Part shown: one piece after another, positions 6,559 to 13,352 of the stretch
Position numbering within the stretch: the first letter of the stretch is position 1
How the letters are laid out: the number at the start of each line of letters is the position of its first letter
Source of the DNA: Zoogloea sp.
Lineage (GTDB): Bacteria > Pseudomonadota > Gammaproteobacteria > Burkholderiales > Rhodocyclaceae
NCBI GenBank assembly: GCA_016790385.1
Contig: JAEUNV010000328.1
Location: 1-13,352, forward strand
Length of the DNA: 13,352 nucleotides
Reading direction: 5' to 3'
Notes under the pieces: model-generated
Seen by the model: only the letters and a program-made list of their open reading frames with translations
Told to the model about the DNA's origin: nothing
Databases searched by the model: none
Translations under genes and position numbers: made by a program

Positions 6559-7887
6559 ATGAGCAGTCTGTTGATGCGTCGCGCGGCTTGGATCTTCCTG
6601 GCCTGCCTTGGCGTTGCGGTGGCCTTGGCGACGCTGCGTGCTCAAGCGGACATTCGCCGTGAGAGCGAGGGCGCCGATCGGGTCGCGCGCTTTGTAGAGG
6701 GGCTGTCGGCCTTGCAGAGCATTGCTCCGGACGGAGTGGAGCAACAGCTTGAAACGCTTCGTGAACTCAGTCGTTCGGGCAGCTTGCGGCATCTGGATTT
6801 CCAACTGGAGGATGAAGCCGGAAGGGTTCTGATCCCGGCGGTGCCATCGGCTGCGGGAGTCATGTCGCGGCGTACCCGCCTGGTGCTCCATCGTTCCGAT
6901 GGCTCGCACTTCGTCGCGACGCTGGTTGCCAATCCGGCCAGCGAGAAGGAGGAGGCAGTCCTTGATATCGCTGGAATGGCGGGGCTCTTTCTGATTTATG
7001 GCCTCGCCATGCTGGCGGGTCTGTATTGGGCGGTGCGCTATGCTTTTGGCCCGTTGCGTGGCATCGTTGGGGCCATTGCCGCCTTTCGCAAGCAGGATTT
7101 CAGCGCCCGGCTGCCCCGTCTTCCGGTACGTGAGCTTGATCACATTGCCGGGGCACTGAATCAGCTGGCCGAAGCGCTCTCCGATGCGCAAGCCCGCCAG
7201 AAGCATCTATCCCTTCAAATGCAGACGCTTCAGGAGGACGAACGGGCCCGCCTGGCGATCGAGGTCCATGAGCACTTTGGGCAGGGTCTTACGGCCCTGC
7301 GAGCAAATATTGCCTATCTCCTGCGCCAGACTGCCGAAACACCTCGTCTGGAGGCAACAGCCCGAGAGATGGAAACCCAGGCCGCCGCGATCCATCGGGA
7401 GGTGCGAGCCTTGCTGCGTCGTCTTCAGCCGGATGGCGGCAACGCTTCCGGGCAGGAGCGGCTGTCCTTGCAGATCCTGCTCCACGAACTGGTGAAAAGC
7501 TGGCAGGATGCCGACGTTCAGGGCGTAGCCTACCGACTTGAAGTGACTCCGGAAGACCTGCGCCTGCCTCGAGAGATCAGCCTGATCGTGTATCGGATGA
7601 CCCAGGAAGCCCTTGCAAACATCGCCCGGCACTCCGATGCCACGCGGGTGGATATCAGCGTCCGGTTGGACCCGGACGAACCGGCCACCTTGTGCTGGCG
7701 TGTGTCGGACGACGGCGTCGGCATCGCGGCGCCGGAATCGGCGATGAGTCACGGCAATGGCCTTGCCGGAATCCGGGAGCGGGTGTGGGCTCGGGGGGGG
7801 AGTTTGCATCTTGGTCCGGCGTCGACCAACGCAGCGCGTCCGGGGCTCTGTCTGTCCGTGCGTCTGCATCGCGGGGAGACGCCGTGA
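6559..7887 (+). CDS. sensor histidine kinase, NarL/UhpB-type (HisKA_3), LapD/MoxY-like periplasmic domain
   Basis: A 442-residue membrane kinase that should phosphorylate the response regulator encoded next. Order: transmembrane helix at about 9-28; a periplasmic region at about 30-136 resembling the LapD/MoxY N-terminal domain (GSLRHLDFQLEDEAGRVLI); a second helix at about 140-160; HAMP at about 161-213; a HisKA_3 dimerisation region with phospho-acceptor H237 in EVHEHFGQ; and an ATPase domain with N-box QEALANIARHSDA (349-361), G1 DDGVGI (384-389) and G2 GNGLAGI (399-405). The motif is HExxxQ where HDxxxQ is usual, a conservative change. The start is uncertain. The frame is open from a GTG at 6466 inside the receptor gene, and an ATG at 6496 lies 2 nt after the receptor stop. 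I prefer the ATG at 6559 because it puts the protein start just before the first helix and the extra residues look non-membrane; a later ATG at 6574 also fits. The 3' end overlaps the regulator gene as GTGA. Confidence 0.9.
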   Translation: MSSLLMRRAAWIFLACLGVAVALATLRAQADIRRESEGADRVARFVEGLSALQSIAPDGVEQQLETLRELSRSGSLRHLDFQLEDEAGRVLIPAVPSAAGVMSRRTRLVLHRSDGSHFVATLVANPASEKEEAVLDIAGMAGLFLIYGLAMLAGLYWAVRYAFGPLRGIVGAIAAFRKQDFSARLPRLPVRELDHIAGALNQLAEALSDAQARQKHLSLQMQTLQEDERARLAIEVHEHFGQGLTALRANIAYLLRQTAETPRLEATAREMETQAAAIHREVRALLRRLQPDGGNASGQERLSLQILLHELVKSWQDADVQGVAYRLEVTPEDLRLPREISLIVYRMTQEALANIARHSDATRVDISVRLDPDEPATLCWRVSDDGVGIAAPESAMSHGNGLAGIRERVWARGGSLHLGPASTNAARPGLCLSVRLHRGETP

Positions 7888-8540
7888 TTGCCCCGGTCAC
7901 CACACGGGCACCCTTGCGGGTTGTGCTGGCAGACGACCACGCGGTGGTTCGAACCGGCTACCGTCGCCTGCTGGAGTTTGAAGACGACATGGAGGTGGTG
8001 GCTGACTTCAGCGACAGTGACGCCACCTGCCAATGGTTCTCAAGCCATGAGGCCGATGTGCTGGTGCTCGACCTGTCCATGCCGGGAAGGGGAGGCCTGG
8101 AAACCCTGGCCCGAGTGAAAGCGCGTCAGGGCAACCTGAAGGTGTTGATATTCTCGATGCACGACAATCCGGCCATGGTCGCCCAGGCCTTGAAAGCCGG
8201 AGCCGATGGTTACCTGACCAAGAGCTCCGAGCCGGATGCCCTCATTGATGCGGTGCGCCGTGTTGCGCGAGGAGAGCGGGCCTTGTCTGCGGATATCGTC
8301 GATGCCTTGGCAGGGGAGGGCGGGCAGGCGGCGCACCTGACACTGTCACCCCGTGAGTTCGAGATCTTTCGCCTGCTCGCTGCCGGTCGTTCGGTGGATG
8401 AGATCGCATCGCGTCTGTTTCTCAGCACCAAGACCGTCGCCAATTATCAGACTGGTATCCGGCAGAAAACCGGTCTTGCCACGGCACTCGACATGTATCG
8501 CTACGCGGAAGCCCATGCGCTCCTCGACGGGAGCGAATAG
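7884..8540 (+). CDS. LuxR/NarL-family response regulator
   Basis: A 218-residue DNA-binding response regulator, the probable partner of the kinase upstream. The receiver domain (about 11-128) has the acidic pair D17/D18, phospho-acceptor D63 in VLVLDLSMPG, S91 and K113 (GYLTKS). The C-terminal LuxR-type helix-turn-helix (about 148-208) shows LSPREFEIFRLLAAGRSVDE and FLSTKTVANYQTGI. I chose the GTG at 7884: GGGGAG lies 5 nt upstream, the GTG overlaps the kinase TGA as GTGA, and the protein then begins just before the receiver domain. An upstream ATG in the same frame (7692) would add 64 residues of Arg/Gly-rich sequence lying wholly over the kinase gene, which is not convincing. A likely target is the promoter of its own operon, hence the receptor, but this is inference. 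Confidence 0.94.
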   Translation: MIAPVTTRAPLRVVLADDHAVVRTGYRRLLEFEDDMEVVADFSDSDATCQWFSSHEADVLVLDLSMPGRGGLETLARVKARQGNLKVLIFSMHDNPAMVAQALKAGADGYLTKSSEPDALIDAVRRVARGERALSADIVDALAGEGGQAAHLTLSPREFEIFRLLAAGRSVDEIASRLFLSTKTVANYQTGIRQKTGLATALDMYRYAEAHALLDGSE

Positions 8541-8570
8541 GCCGCTGCGGATGGGCCGGTGCCCCGTGCT

Positions 8571-9833
8571 TCAGTGGCGAACGTCGTCAAGCTCGCTGAC
8601 GGAGTCGAATTCCCGCTGATTGGCATCGTGGCGGCGTTTGACCAAATACATGGTGCCGGCCACGAAGAGACCGAATGCAACGACGACGGTATTGATTGAG
8701 ATACCGGAGCTGATCAGGAAAGCGTAGAGACCGGTCATGATCAGGATGGAGAGGTTTTCGTTGAAGTTCTGCACGGCGATGGAATGGCCGGCACCCATCA
8801 GGATGTGACCACGGTGCTGGAGCAGGGCGTTCATCGGTACTACGAAGAAGCCCGACAGACCTCCGATAAGCACCATCAACGCCATGGCCAGGTTCATGTC
8901 GGTAACAAAGATCATGACGTTTACGATCACCCCCATGGCGATGCCGAGGGGAATCACCTTGACCGACGAACGCATGGACACCATGCGGGCCGCAAGCACG
9001 GCGCCGATGGCGACGCCCACGGCGACCACACCCTGCAACATGGAGGCCTTGGACAGGTCCAGATGCAGGGCCTGCTCCGCCCACTTGATCACAATGAACT
9101 GGAGGGTCGCACCGGCCCCCCAGAAGAGTGTGGTGGTGGCAAGGGAGATCTGGCCGAGTTTGTCCCGCCACAGGAGCTTCAGGCAGTGCGTGAAGTCGTG
9201 GATCAGGTATACCGGGTTTGTCTTGAGAACCTTGTGGTCCACACCGGTATCCGGCACCTTGAGGTTGAAAAGGGCGGCCGTCACGTAAAGCACGCTGATC
9301 ACGCACAAGGCCATCTCGGGTACCGTATCGATTCCTGTATCCAGCAGCGGAAAATCGAAACTCAGCAGCGCCTGGGAGAAGGAGGGCTTGATGAGCATGC
9401 CGCCGACCAGGGTGCCCAGAATGATCGCGCCGACCGTCAGCCCTTCGATCCAGCCATTGGCCACGACCAGCAGGCGATGGGGCAGGTACTCGGTGAGTAT
9501 GCCGTACTTTGCCGGAGAGTAGGCCGCTGCACCCAGTCCGACGATGGCGTAGGCAATCAGGGGATGCACGCCGAAGAACATCAGGGAACAGCCCGCTATC
9601 TTGATAGTGTTACTGATCAGCATCACCCGCCACTTGGGCATTGAATCGGCGAAGGCGCCGACAAATGCCGCCAGGACCACGTAGGACAGGGTGAAGAACA
9701 GCTTGAGTAGCGGTTCGTATTCCTGAGGGGCCTGCATCTCCCTGAGCACATAGATGGAGGCGATCAACAGGGCGTTGTCGGCCAGCGCAGAGAAGAACTG
9801 CGCCGCCATGATCATGTAGAAGCCGAAGGGCAT
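8571..9833 (-). CDS. lplT: LplT-type lysophospholipid transporter (MFS)
   Basis: A 420-residue major facilitator protein with about 12 hydrophobic segments. It resembles E. coli LplT, which flips lysophospholipids across the inner membrane for re-acylation. Shared blocks include AQFFSALADNALL (11-23), VGAFADSMPKWRVM (58-71), VGLGAAAYSPAKYGIL (98-113), LFWGAGATLQF and GFFVVPMNALLQHRG, followed by GAGHSIAVQNFNEN. It is about 20 residues longer than the E. coli protein because of a hydrophilic C-terminal tail. The usual E. coli partner gene aas (acyltransferase) is not in this window. No good ribosome binding site precedes the ATG at 9833; ATGs at codons 7 and 9 are alternatives, but the full N-terminus aligns with the family as I recall it. 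The gene is convergent with the response regulator (30-bp gap) and divergent from the LysR gene. Confidence 0.9.
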   Translation of the reverse strand: MPFGFYMIMAAQFFSALADNALLIASIYVLREMQAPQEYEPLLKLFFTLSYVVLAAFVGAFADSMPKWRVMLISNTIKIAGCSLMFFGVHPLIAYAIVGLGAAAYSPAKYGILTEYLPHRLLVVANGWIEGLTVGAIILGTLVGGMLIKPSFSQALLSFDFPLLDTGIDTVPEMALCVISVLYVTAALFNLKVPDTGVDHKVLKTNPVYLIHDFTHCLKLLWRDKLGQISLATTTLFWGAGATLQFIVIKWAEQALHLDLSKASMLQGVVAVGVAIGAVLAARMVSMRSSVKVIPLGIAMGVIVNVMIFVTDMNLAMALMVLIGGLSGFFVVPMNALLQHRGHILMGAGHSIAVQNFNENLSILIMTGLYAFLISSGISINTVVVAFGLFVAGTMYLVKRRHDANQREFDSVSELDDVRH

Positions 9834-9873
9834 CGCAGAGGGATGGAAGCTCAGGTAATTTGACGGACCGCGC

Positions 9874-9882
9874 TTTATACCA
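9874..9882 (-). promoter_or_regulatory. extended -10 promoter candidate for lplT
   Basis: On the minus strand, TGG-TATAAA (9882-9874) forms an extended -10 element (TGn plus five of six consensus bases). No convincing -35 is found 16-18 nt further upstream, which extended -10 promoters can tolerate. Transcription would start near 9867, giving a leader of about 34 nt before the lplT ATG. It was read by eye only. Confidence 0.42.
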
Positions 9883-9936
9883 CGAAGGCCATGTCGGTTC
9901 TGGCGGTCGGATCAATGTTGTGATTCAATGGGGTAT

Positions 9937-9955
9937 TCATAAACCGGATTTATGA
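9937..9955. promoter_or_regulatory. LysR-type operator candidate in the lplT/LysR divergent region
   Basis: Perfect 7-bp arms TCATAAA (9937-9943) and TTTATGA (9949-9955) flank a 5-nt CCGGA centre. It contains the T-N11-A core of LysR-family sites (T9940 to A9952), also readable as TAA-N7-TTA. It ends 3 nt before the LysR gene's ATG and its AT-rich arms stand out in a GC-rich region. Binding there would most simply repress the LysR gene itself. The lplT start codon is about 104 nt away on the other side. Confidence 0.6.
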
Positions 9956-9958
9956 GCC

Positions 9959-10873
9959 ATGGCTGATCGACGTCTGCAGGTTTTTCACGCGGTTGCGAGG
10001 CACGGATCCTTCACCCGGGCTGCCGAAGCCTTGTTCATGACCCAACCCGCGGTCACCTTTCAGATCAAGCAACTGGAAGAACAGTTCAATACCCGGCTGT
10101 TTGATCGGGGACACGGGCGGGTCACGCTGACATCGGCCGGCGAGCTGGTCATGGCTTACGCCGAACGTATACTCGGCTTGAGCGAGGAACTCGAATCCCG
10201 GGTTTCCGAACTCACCGACGAGCTGTCGGGCATTCTTCATCTGGGTACCAGCACGACCATTGCCAGCTATTGGCTGCCTTACCTTCTTGAGGGGTTCAAG
10301 CGCCGTTATCCCCGAGTGGTCCCGAGGGTTTCGGTGGGCAACTCCCAACTCATTGAAACCCGCGTGATGGACCGCAATCTGGATGTCGGGCTGATCGAGA
10401 TCGTCACCGAGCAGCCCACCCTGGACCGGCGCAGTGCCGGGCGGGACGAGTTGCAGCTGATTGTCGCTCCCGATCATCCCCTGGCTAGCGCGCGGTCGGT
10501 GCGGGCAGATCAACTCGTATCCTATCCGCTGTTGCACCGGGAGCCCGGTAATGCGATCCGCGATCTGGTCGACCAGTTTTTCGCCGCCGCCGGCATCCCC
10601 TTCGAGGATCTCAATGTGGCGGCCGAGCTGGGCAGCCTTTCCGCGGTCAAGCACATGGCTGCCCAAGGTTTCGGCATTGCGATAGCCTCAGTCGCGGCGA
10701 TCCGCAGCGCCGTGGAGGCGGGCCGCCTGGTGGGCGTTCCCTTGTCACCGCGTCTTTACACACCCCTTGAAGTGATTCTTCTCAAGGACAAGTTCCGCTC
10801 CCGTCTGGTCAATACTTTCGCCGATTTCGTCACCGATGAAATCGGCCGTCTCAGCACCACTGAAAACGCCTGA
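9959..10873 (+). CDS. LysR-family transcriptional regulator
   Basis: A 304-residue LysR-type regulator of normal length. The N-terminal winged helix-turn-helix (about 1-60) is typical: LQVFHAVARHGSFTRAAEAL, then MTQPAVTFQIKQLEEQFNTRLFDR split across 28-51, then VTLTSAGELV. The effector-binding domain runs from about 90 to 290, with GTSTTIASYWLPYLLEGF, ELQLIVAPDHPLA and GFGIAIASVAA. The inducer and targets are not evident. It is divergent from lplT, with an LTTR-type palindrome just before its start codon. The alr ATG follows 4 nt after its stop, so the regulator is probably co-transcribed with alr and radA. Its effector domain belongs to the broad CysB/CbbR-like group, but I cannot name an orthologue. 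The start is set by the conserved N-terminus; the ribosome binding site is weak. Confidence 0.93.
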   Translation: MADRRLQVFHAVARHGSFTRAAEALFMTQPAVTFQIKQLEEQFNTRLFDRGHGRVTLTSAGELVMAYAERILGLSEELESRVSELTDELSGILHLGTSTTIASYWLPYLLEGFKRRYPRVVPRVSVGNSQLIETRVMDRNLDVGLIEIVTEQPTLDRRSAGRDELQLIVAPDHPLASARSVRADQLVSYPLLHREPGNAIRDLVDQFFAAAGIPFEDLNVAAELGSLSAVKHMAAQGFGIAIASVAAIRSAVEAGRLVGVPLSPRLYTPLEVILLKDKFRSRLVNTFADFVTDEIGRLSTTENA

Positions 10874-10877
10874 ATCC

Positions 10878-11957
10878 ATGCCTCGTCCGATTCGTGCCTC
10901 CATCGATCTGGAGGCCCTGCGTCACAATTACCTTCTCGCCCGTGCCAAGGCCGGCTCAGCGCGAGCCTTCGCGGTGGTCAAGGCCAATGCCTATGGGCAT
11001 GGGCTCGACCGGGCAGTTCGCGCGCTCGGCCCTTTGGCCGATGGCTTTGCCCTGCTGGATCTGGCTGAAGCCCGGGCGCTTCGGCAGGCCGGGCTGACGC
11101 AGCCCATCGCCTTGCTGGAGGGGTTCTTCGAGCCCGCTGATCTGCCGGTGATCGCCGAACTCGGACTCACACCGGTCATCCACAGTGAGGCGCAGCTGGC
11201 CATGCTGGAGCGGGCCGGGCTGGAGACATCGATAGACGTGATGCTGAAGGTCAACTCGGGAATGAATCGCCTGGGGTTCAACCGCACGACCTTCGACGCC
11301 GCGCTAGCGCGCCTCCGTGCGCTCGCCTGCGTCGGTCAGATCACGCTGATGACGCACTTTGCGCGTGCCGATGATGAGGAGGGCATCGGTGCCCAGATGG
11401 CCATGTTCAAATCCCTTGCCGGAGGGCTCGGCCATCCCTTGAGTCTGGCCAATTCAGCCGCATTGCTTCGCTTTCCGGAGGCCACCGGCGAACTCGTCCG
11501 GCCGGGCATCATGCTCTACGGCGGATCTCCAATGCCTGATATGTACAGTGCCGAAGACCTCGGCCTTAAGCCGGTGATGACCCTCGGCAGCGAGATCATC
11601 GCGGTTCAGGCACTTGCCGCCGGTGATCGAGTCGGCTATGGCGGCACCTTCGAGGCGGATGGGCCGATGCGCATTGGTATTGTTGCCTGTGGCTACGCGG
11701 ATGGTTATCCCCGTCACGCGTCCACCGGGACCCCCATTCTGGTCGGTGGCCGCCGCACCCGAACTCTGGGGCGGGTTTCCATGGACATGCTGGCATGTGA
11801 CCTCACCCACCTGGAGGAGGCGGGCGTCGGTTCGCCGGTCATTCTGTGGGGGAACGGCCTGCCTGCCGACGAGGTGGCCGCTGCGGCGGGCACCATCAGT
11901 TATGAACTGTTCTGCGCCCTGGCCTCCCGGGTGCCGGTCACGGTGCTTGGGGATTAG
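10878..11957 (+). CDS. alr: alanine racemase
   Basis: A 359-residue PLP-dependent racemase that converts L-alanine to D-alanine for peptidoglycan, acting in the cytoplasm. The PLP-binding lysine is K35 in FAVVKANAYGHG. The second catalytic base is Y254 in RVGYGGTF, matching K39 and Y265 of the Geobacillus enzyme. Other family blocks are VNSGMNRLGF, TLMTHFARAD, ANSAALLRFP, VRPGIMLYG and GRVSMDML. I chose the ATG at 10878 because it begins right before the conserved RASIDLEALRHNY. The frame is also open from an ATG at 10836, inside the LysR gene, but those 14 residues are not family-like. It starts 4 nt after the LysR stop and ends 5 nt before radA, consistent with one operon. Only one alr is seen; whether it is the housekeeping or a catabolic copy cannot be told, though the radA linkage suggests housekeeping. 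Confidence 0.96.
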   Translation: MPRPIRASIDLEALRHNYLLARAKAGSARAFAVVKANAYGHGLDRAVRALGPLADGFALLDLAEARALRQAGLTQPIALLEGFFEPADLPVIAELGLTPVIHSEAQLAMLERAGLETSIDVMLKVNSGMNRLGFNRTTFDAALARLRALACVGQITLMTHFARADDEEGIGAQMAMFKSLAGGLGHPLSLANSAALLRFPEATGELVRPGIMLYGGSPMPDMYSAEDLGLKPVMTLGSEIIAVQALAAGDRVGYGGTFEADGPMRIGIVACGYADGYPRHASTGTPILVGGRRTRTLGRVSMDMLACDLTHLEEAGVGSPVILWGNGLPADEVAAAAGTISYELFCALASRVPVTVLGD

Positions 11958-11962
11958 CGCGG

Positions 11963-13339
11963 ATGGCCAAAGGTAAGACCGAGTATGTGTGCTCGGAATG
12001 CGGTGGCCGATCCCCCCGGTGGCAGGGGCAATGCCCGCAGTGCAAGGCCTGGAACACGCTCGTCGAATCGGTGATCGAACCCGAGACGGCGGTTTCCAAG
12101 CGCTTCAGCGCCCTGGCTGGCGACACCGGCCGTTTGCAGACCCTTGCCGATATCCATCCACGGGAATCTCCCCGCGTGCCGACAGGCATCGACGAGTTTG
12201 ATCGGGTGCTGGGCGGTGGTCTGGTTCCCGGGGGCGTGGTGTTGATCGGGGGCGACCCGGGTATTGGCAAGTCCACCCTGCTGCTTCAGGCACTGTCGCT
12301 CCTCTCCACTCGTCTGCGGGCGCTGTACGTCAGTGGCGAGGAGTCGGCCGAGCAGGTGGCCCTGAGGGCAGGGCGCCTTCAGCTCGATGCGCAAAACCTG
12401 CAACTCCTGCCGGAAATCAATCTTGAGCGAATCCTTTCCACCCTGCGGGTTATCAAGCCCGACGTGGCGGTGGTCGACTCGATACAGACGGTCTATTCGG
12501 AAAGTCTTGGCTCGGCCCCGGGCTCCGTGGCACAGGTACGCGAATGCGCTGCCCAACTCACCCGCTTTGCCAAGCAAGGCGGAACCACTTTGGTCATGGT
12601 GGGCCATGTAACCAAGGACGGCGCCCTGGCGGGGCCGAGGGTGCTGGAGCACATTGTTGATACGGTCCTGTATTTTGAAGGTGACACGCACTCCAGCTTC
12701 CGCCTCGTAAGAGCCTTCAAGAACCGCTTTGGCGCTGTCAATGAACTGGGCGTTTTTGCCATGACCGAGAGGGGGCTGAAAGGCGTCTCCAATCCGTCGG
12801 CGATCTTCCTTTCCCAGCATGGCCAGCAGGTGGCCGGTTCGTGCGTGCTGGTCACCCAGGAAGGCACCCGTCCGCTCCTGGTCGAGATCCAGGCGCTGGT
12901 GGATAGTGCCCACAGTCCGAGCCCCCGTCGTCTCTCCGTTGGCCTTGAGCAGAATCGGCTGGCCATGCTGCTGGCGGTGCTGCATCGCCATGCCGGCGTA
13001 GTGTGCTTCGACCAGGATGTTTTTGTGAACGCCGTAGGGGGCGTGAAGATCGCAGAGCCCGCCGCCGATCTCGCGGTGCTGCTGGCGATCGTATCCTCCC
13101 TCACCAATCGCCCCTTGCCGCGGGAACTGGTGGTCTTCGGGGAGGTTGGCCTGGCTGGCGAGATCCGTCCCGCACCGCGTGGCCAGGAGCGCCTGAAGGA
13201 GTCTGCCAAACTGGGATTCACCCTTGCCCTTGTGCCGCGGGCCAATGCGCCCAAGCAGGATATCCCTGGGATGCGTGTGATTCCGGTTGAACGCATTGAG
13301 GAGGCGCTGGAGCGTGTACGGGAGCTGGCCTATGGCTGA
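11963..13339 (+). CDS. radA: RadA (Sms), DNA branch-migration and repair ATPase
   Basis: A 458-residue RadA of normal length that processes recombination intermediates with RecA. In order: an N-terminal C4 zinc finger (C10, C13, C24, C27); a RecA-like ATPase domain with Walker A GDPGIGKS (97-104) and Walker B VAVVD (168-172); the RadA-specific KNRFG motif at 253-257; and a C-terminal Lon-protease-like domain (about 280-450; SVGLEQNRLAML, DVFVNAVGG, PRELVVFGEVGLAGEIRP). All key residues are present. The start ATG is 5 nt after the alr stop, with GGGGA about 8 nt upstream inside the end of alr. It appears to be co-transcribed with the LysR gene and alr. The end overlaps a probable next gene. 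Confidence 0.97.
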   Translation: MAKGKTEYVCSECGGRSPRWQGQCPQCKAWNTLVESVIEPETAVSKRFSALAGDTGRLQTLADIHPRESPRVPTGIDEFDRVLGGGLVPGGVVLIGGDPGIGKSTLLLQALSLLSTRLRALYVSGEESAEQVALRAGRLQLDAQNLQLLPEINLERILSTLRVIKPDVAVVDSIQTVYSESLGSAPGSVAQVRECAAQLTRFAKQGGTTLVMVGHVTKDGALAGPRVLEHIVDTVLYFEGDTHSSFRLVRAFKNRFGAVNELGVFAMTERGLKGVSNPSAIFLSQHGQQVAGSCVLVTQEGTRPLLVEIQALVDSAHSPSPRRLSVGLEQNRLAMLLAVLHRHAGVVCFDQDVFVNAVGGVKIAEPAADLAVLLAIVSSLTNRPLPRELVVFGEVGLAGEIRPAPRGQERLKESAKLGFTLALVPRANAPKQDIPGMRVIPVERIEEALERVRELAYG

Positions 13340-13352
13340 TTTATGCTTTTTG
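13332..13352 (+). CDS. possible 5' end of the next gene (partial)
   Basis: An ATG at 13332, in a different frame from radA, overlaps the last 8 bases of radA. GGGAG lies 7 nt upstream (13320-13324), a good ribosome binding site. Only MADLCFL can be read before the window ends, so no family can be assigned. The strong Shine-Dalgarno match and the tightly packed operon style of this strand support a start here. Confidence 0.42.

Noticed and set aside
7692..7883. 64-residue N-terminal extension of the response regulator
   Set aside because: It is Arg/Gly-rich sequence overlapping the kinase gene. The GTG at 7884 has a strong ribosome binding site and gives the normal family N-terminus.
8541..8570. 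Terminator between the response regulator and lplT
   Set aside because: Only a 4-bp GGGC/GCCC stem (8553-8564) without a T-tract is visible, too weak to call.
11954..12991. 345-codon open frame on the minus strand opposite radA
   Set aside because: It is a shadow of the unmistakable radA gene with no domain of its own.

Overview
The window is a dense stretch of GC-rich proteobacterial chromosome with outer-membrane proteins, a TonB system and several overlapping stop/start codons. The neighbourhood lplT / LysR / alr / radA, together with the protein sequences, suggests a betaproteobacterium, perhaps Rhodocyclales. That placement rests on my recollection of similar gene orders and was not searched. 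I saw no rRNA, tRNA, insertion sequence, phage gene or CRISPR array.

Left part (1-1743): the tail of an unidentified gene overlaps by ATGA a membrane-bound PAS-GGDEF diguanylate cyclase with a conserved GGEEF motif and an RxxD inhibitory site. A GC-rich stem-loop lies in the gap before the convergent exbD.

Middle part (1744-8540): a minus-strand operon tonB-exbB-exbD (transcribed in that order) is divergent from a plus-strand operon made of a TonB-dependent outer-membrane receptor, a NarL/UhpB-type sensor histidine kinase and a LuxR/NarL-type response regulator. The 299-bp divergent region holds a strong Fur-like palindrome. It overlaps the -10 of a good sigma70 promoter (TTGACG-N17-TAAAAT) for tonB, with the predicted start point at its centre. 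No equally clear promoter is visible for the receptor. Read together, this looks like a self-contained uptake and sensing module: its own energy-transducing complex, its own gated receptor, and a two-component system where a FecI/FecR pair is often found. The receptor has no N-terminal signalling domain, so any sensing would fall to the periplasmic domain of the kinase, which resembles LapD/MoxY N-terminal domains. The substrate cannot be read from the sequence.

Right part (8571-13352): lplT (lysophospholipid transporter, minus strand) is divergent from a LysR-type regulator followed by alr (alanine racemase, 4-nt gap) and radA (5-nt gap), apparently one operon. A 19-bp palindrome with a LysR-type T-N11-A core lies only 3 nt before the LysR start codon. 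The window ends with a probable next gene whose ATG overlaps the end of radA.
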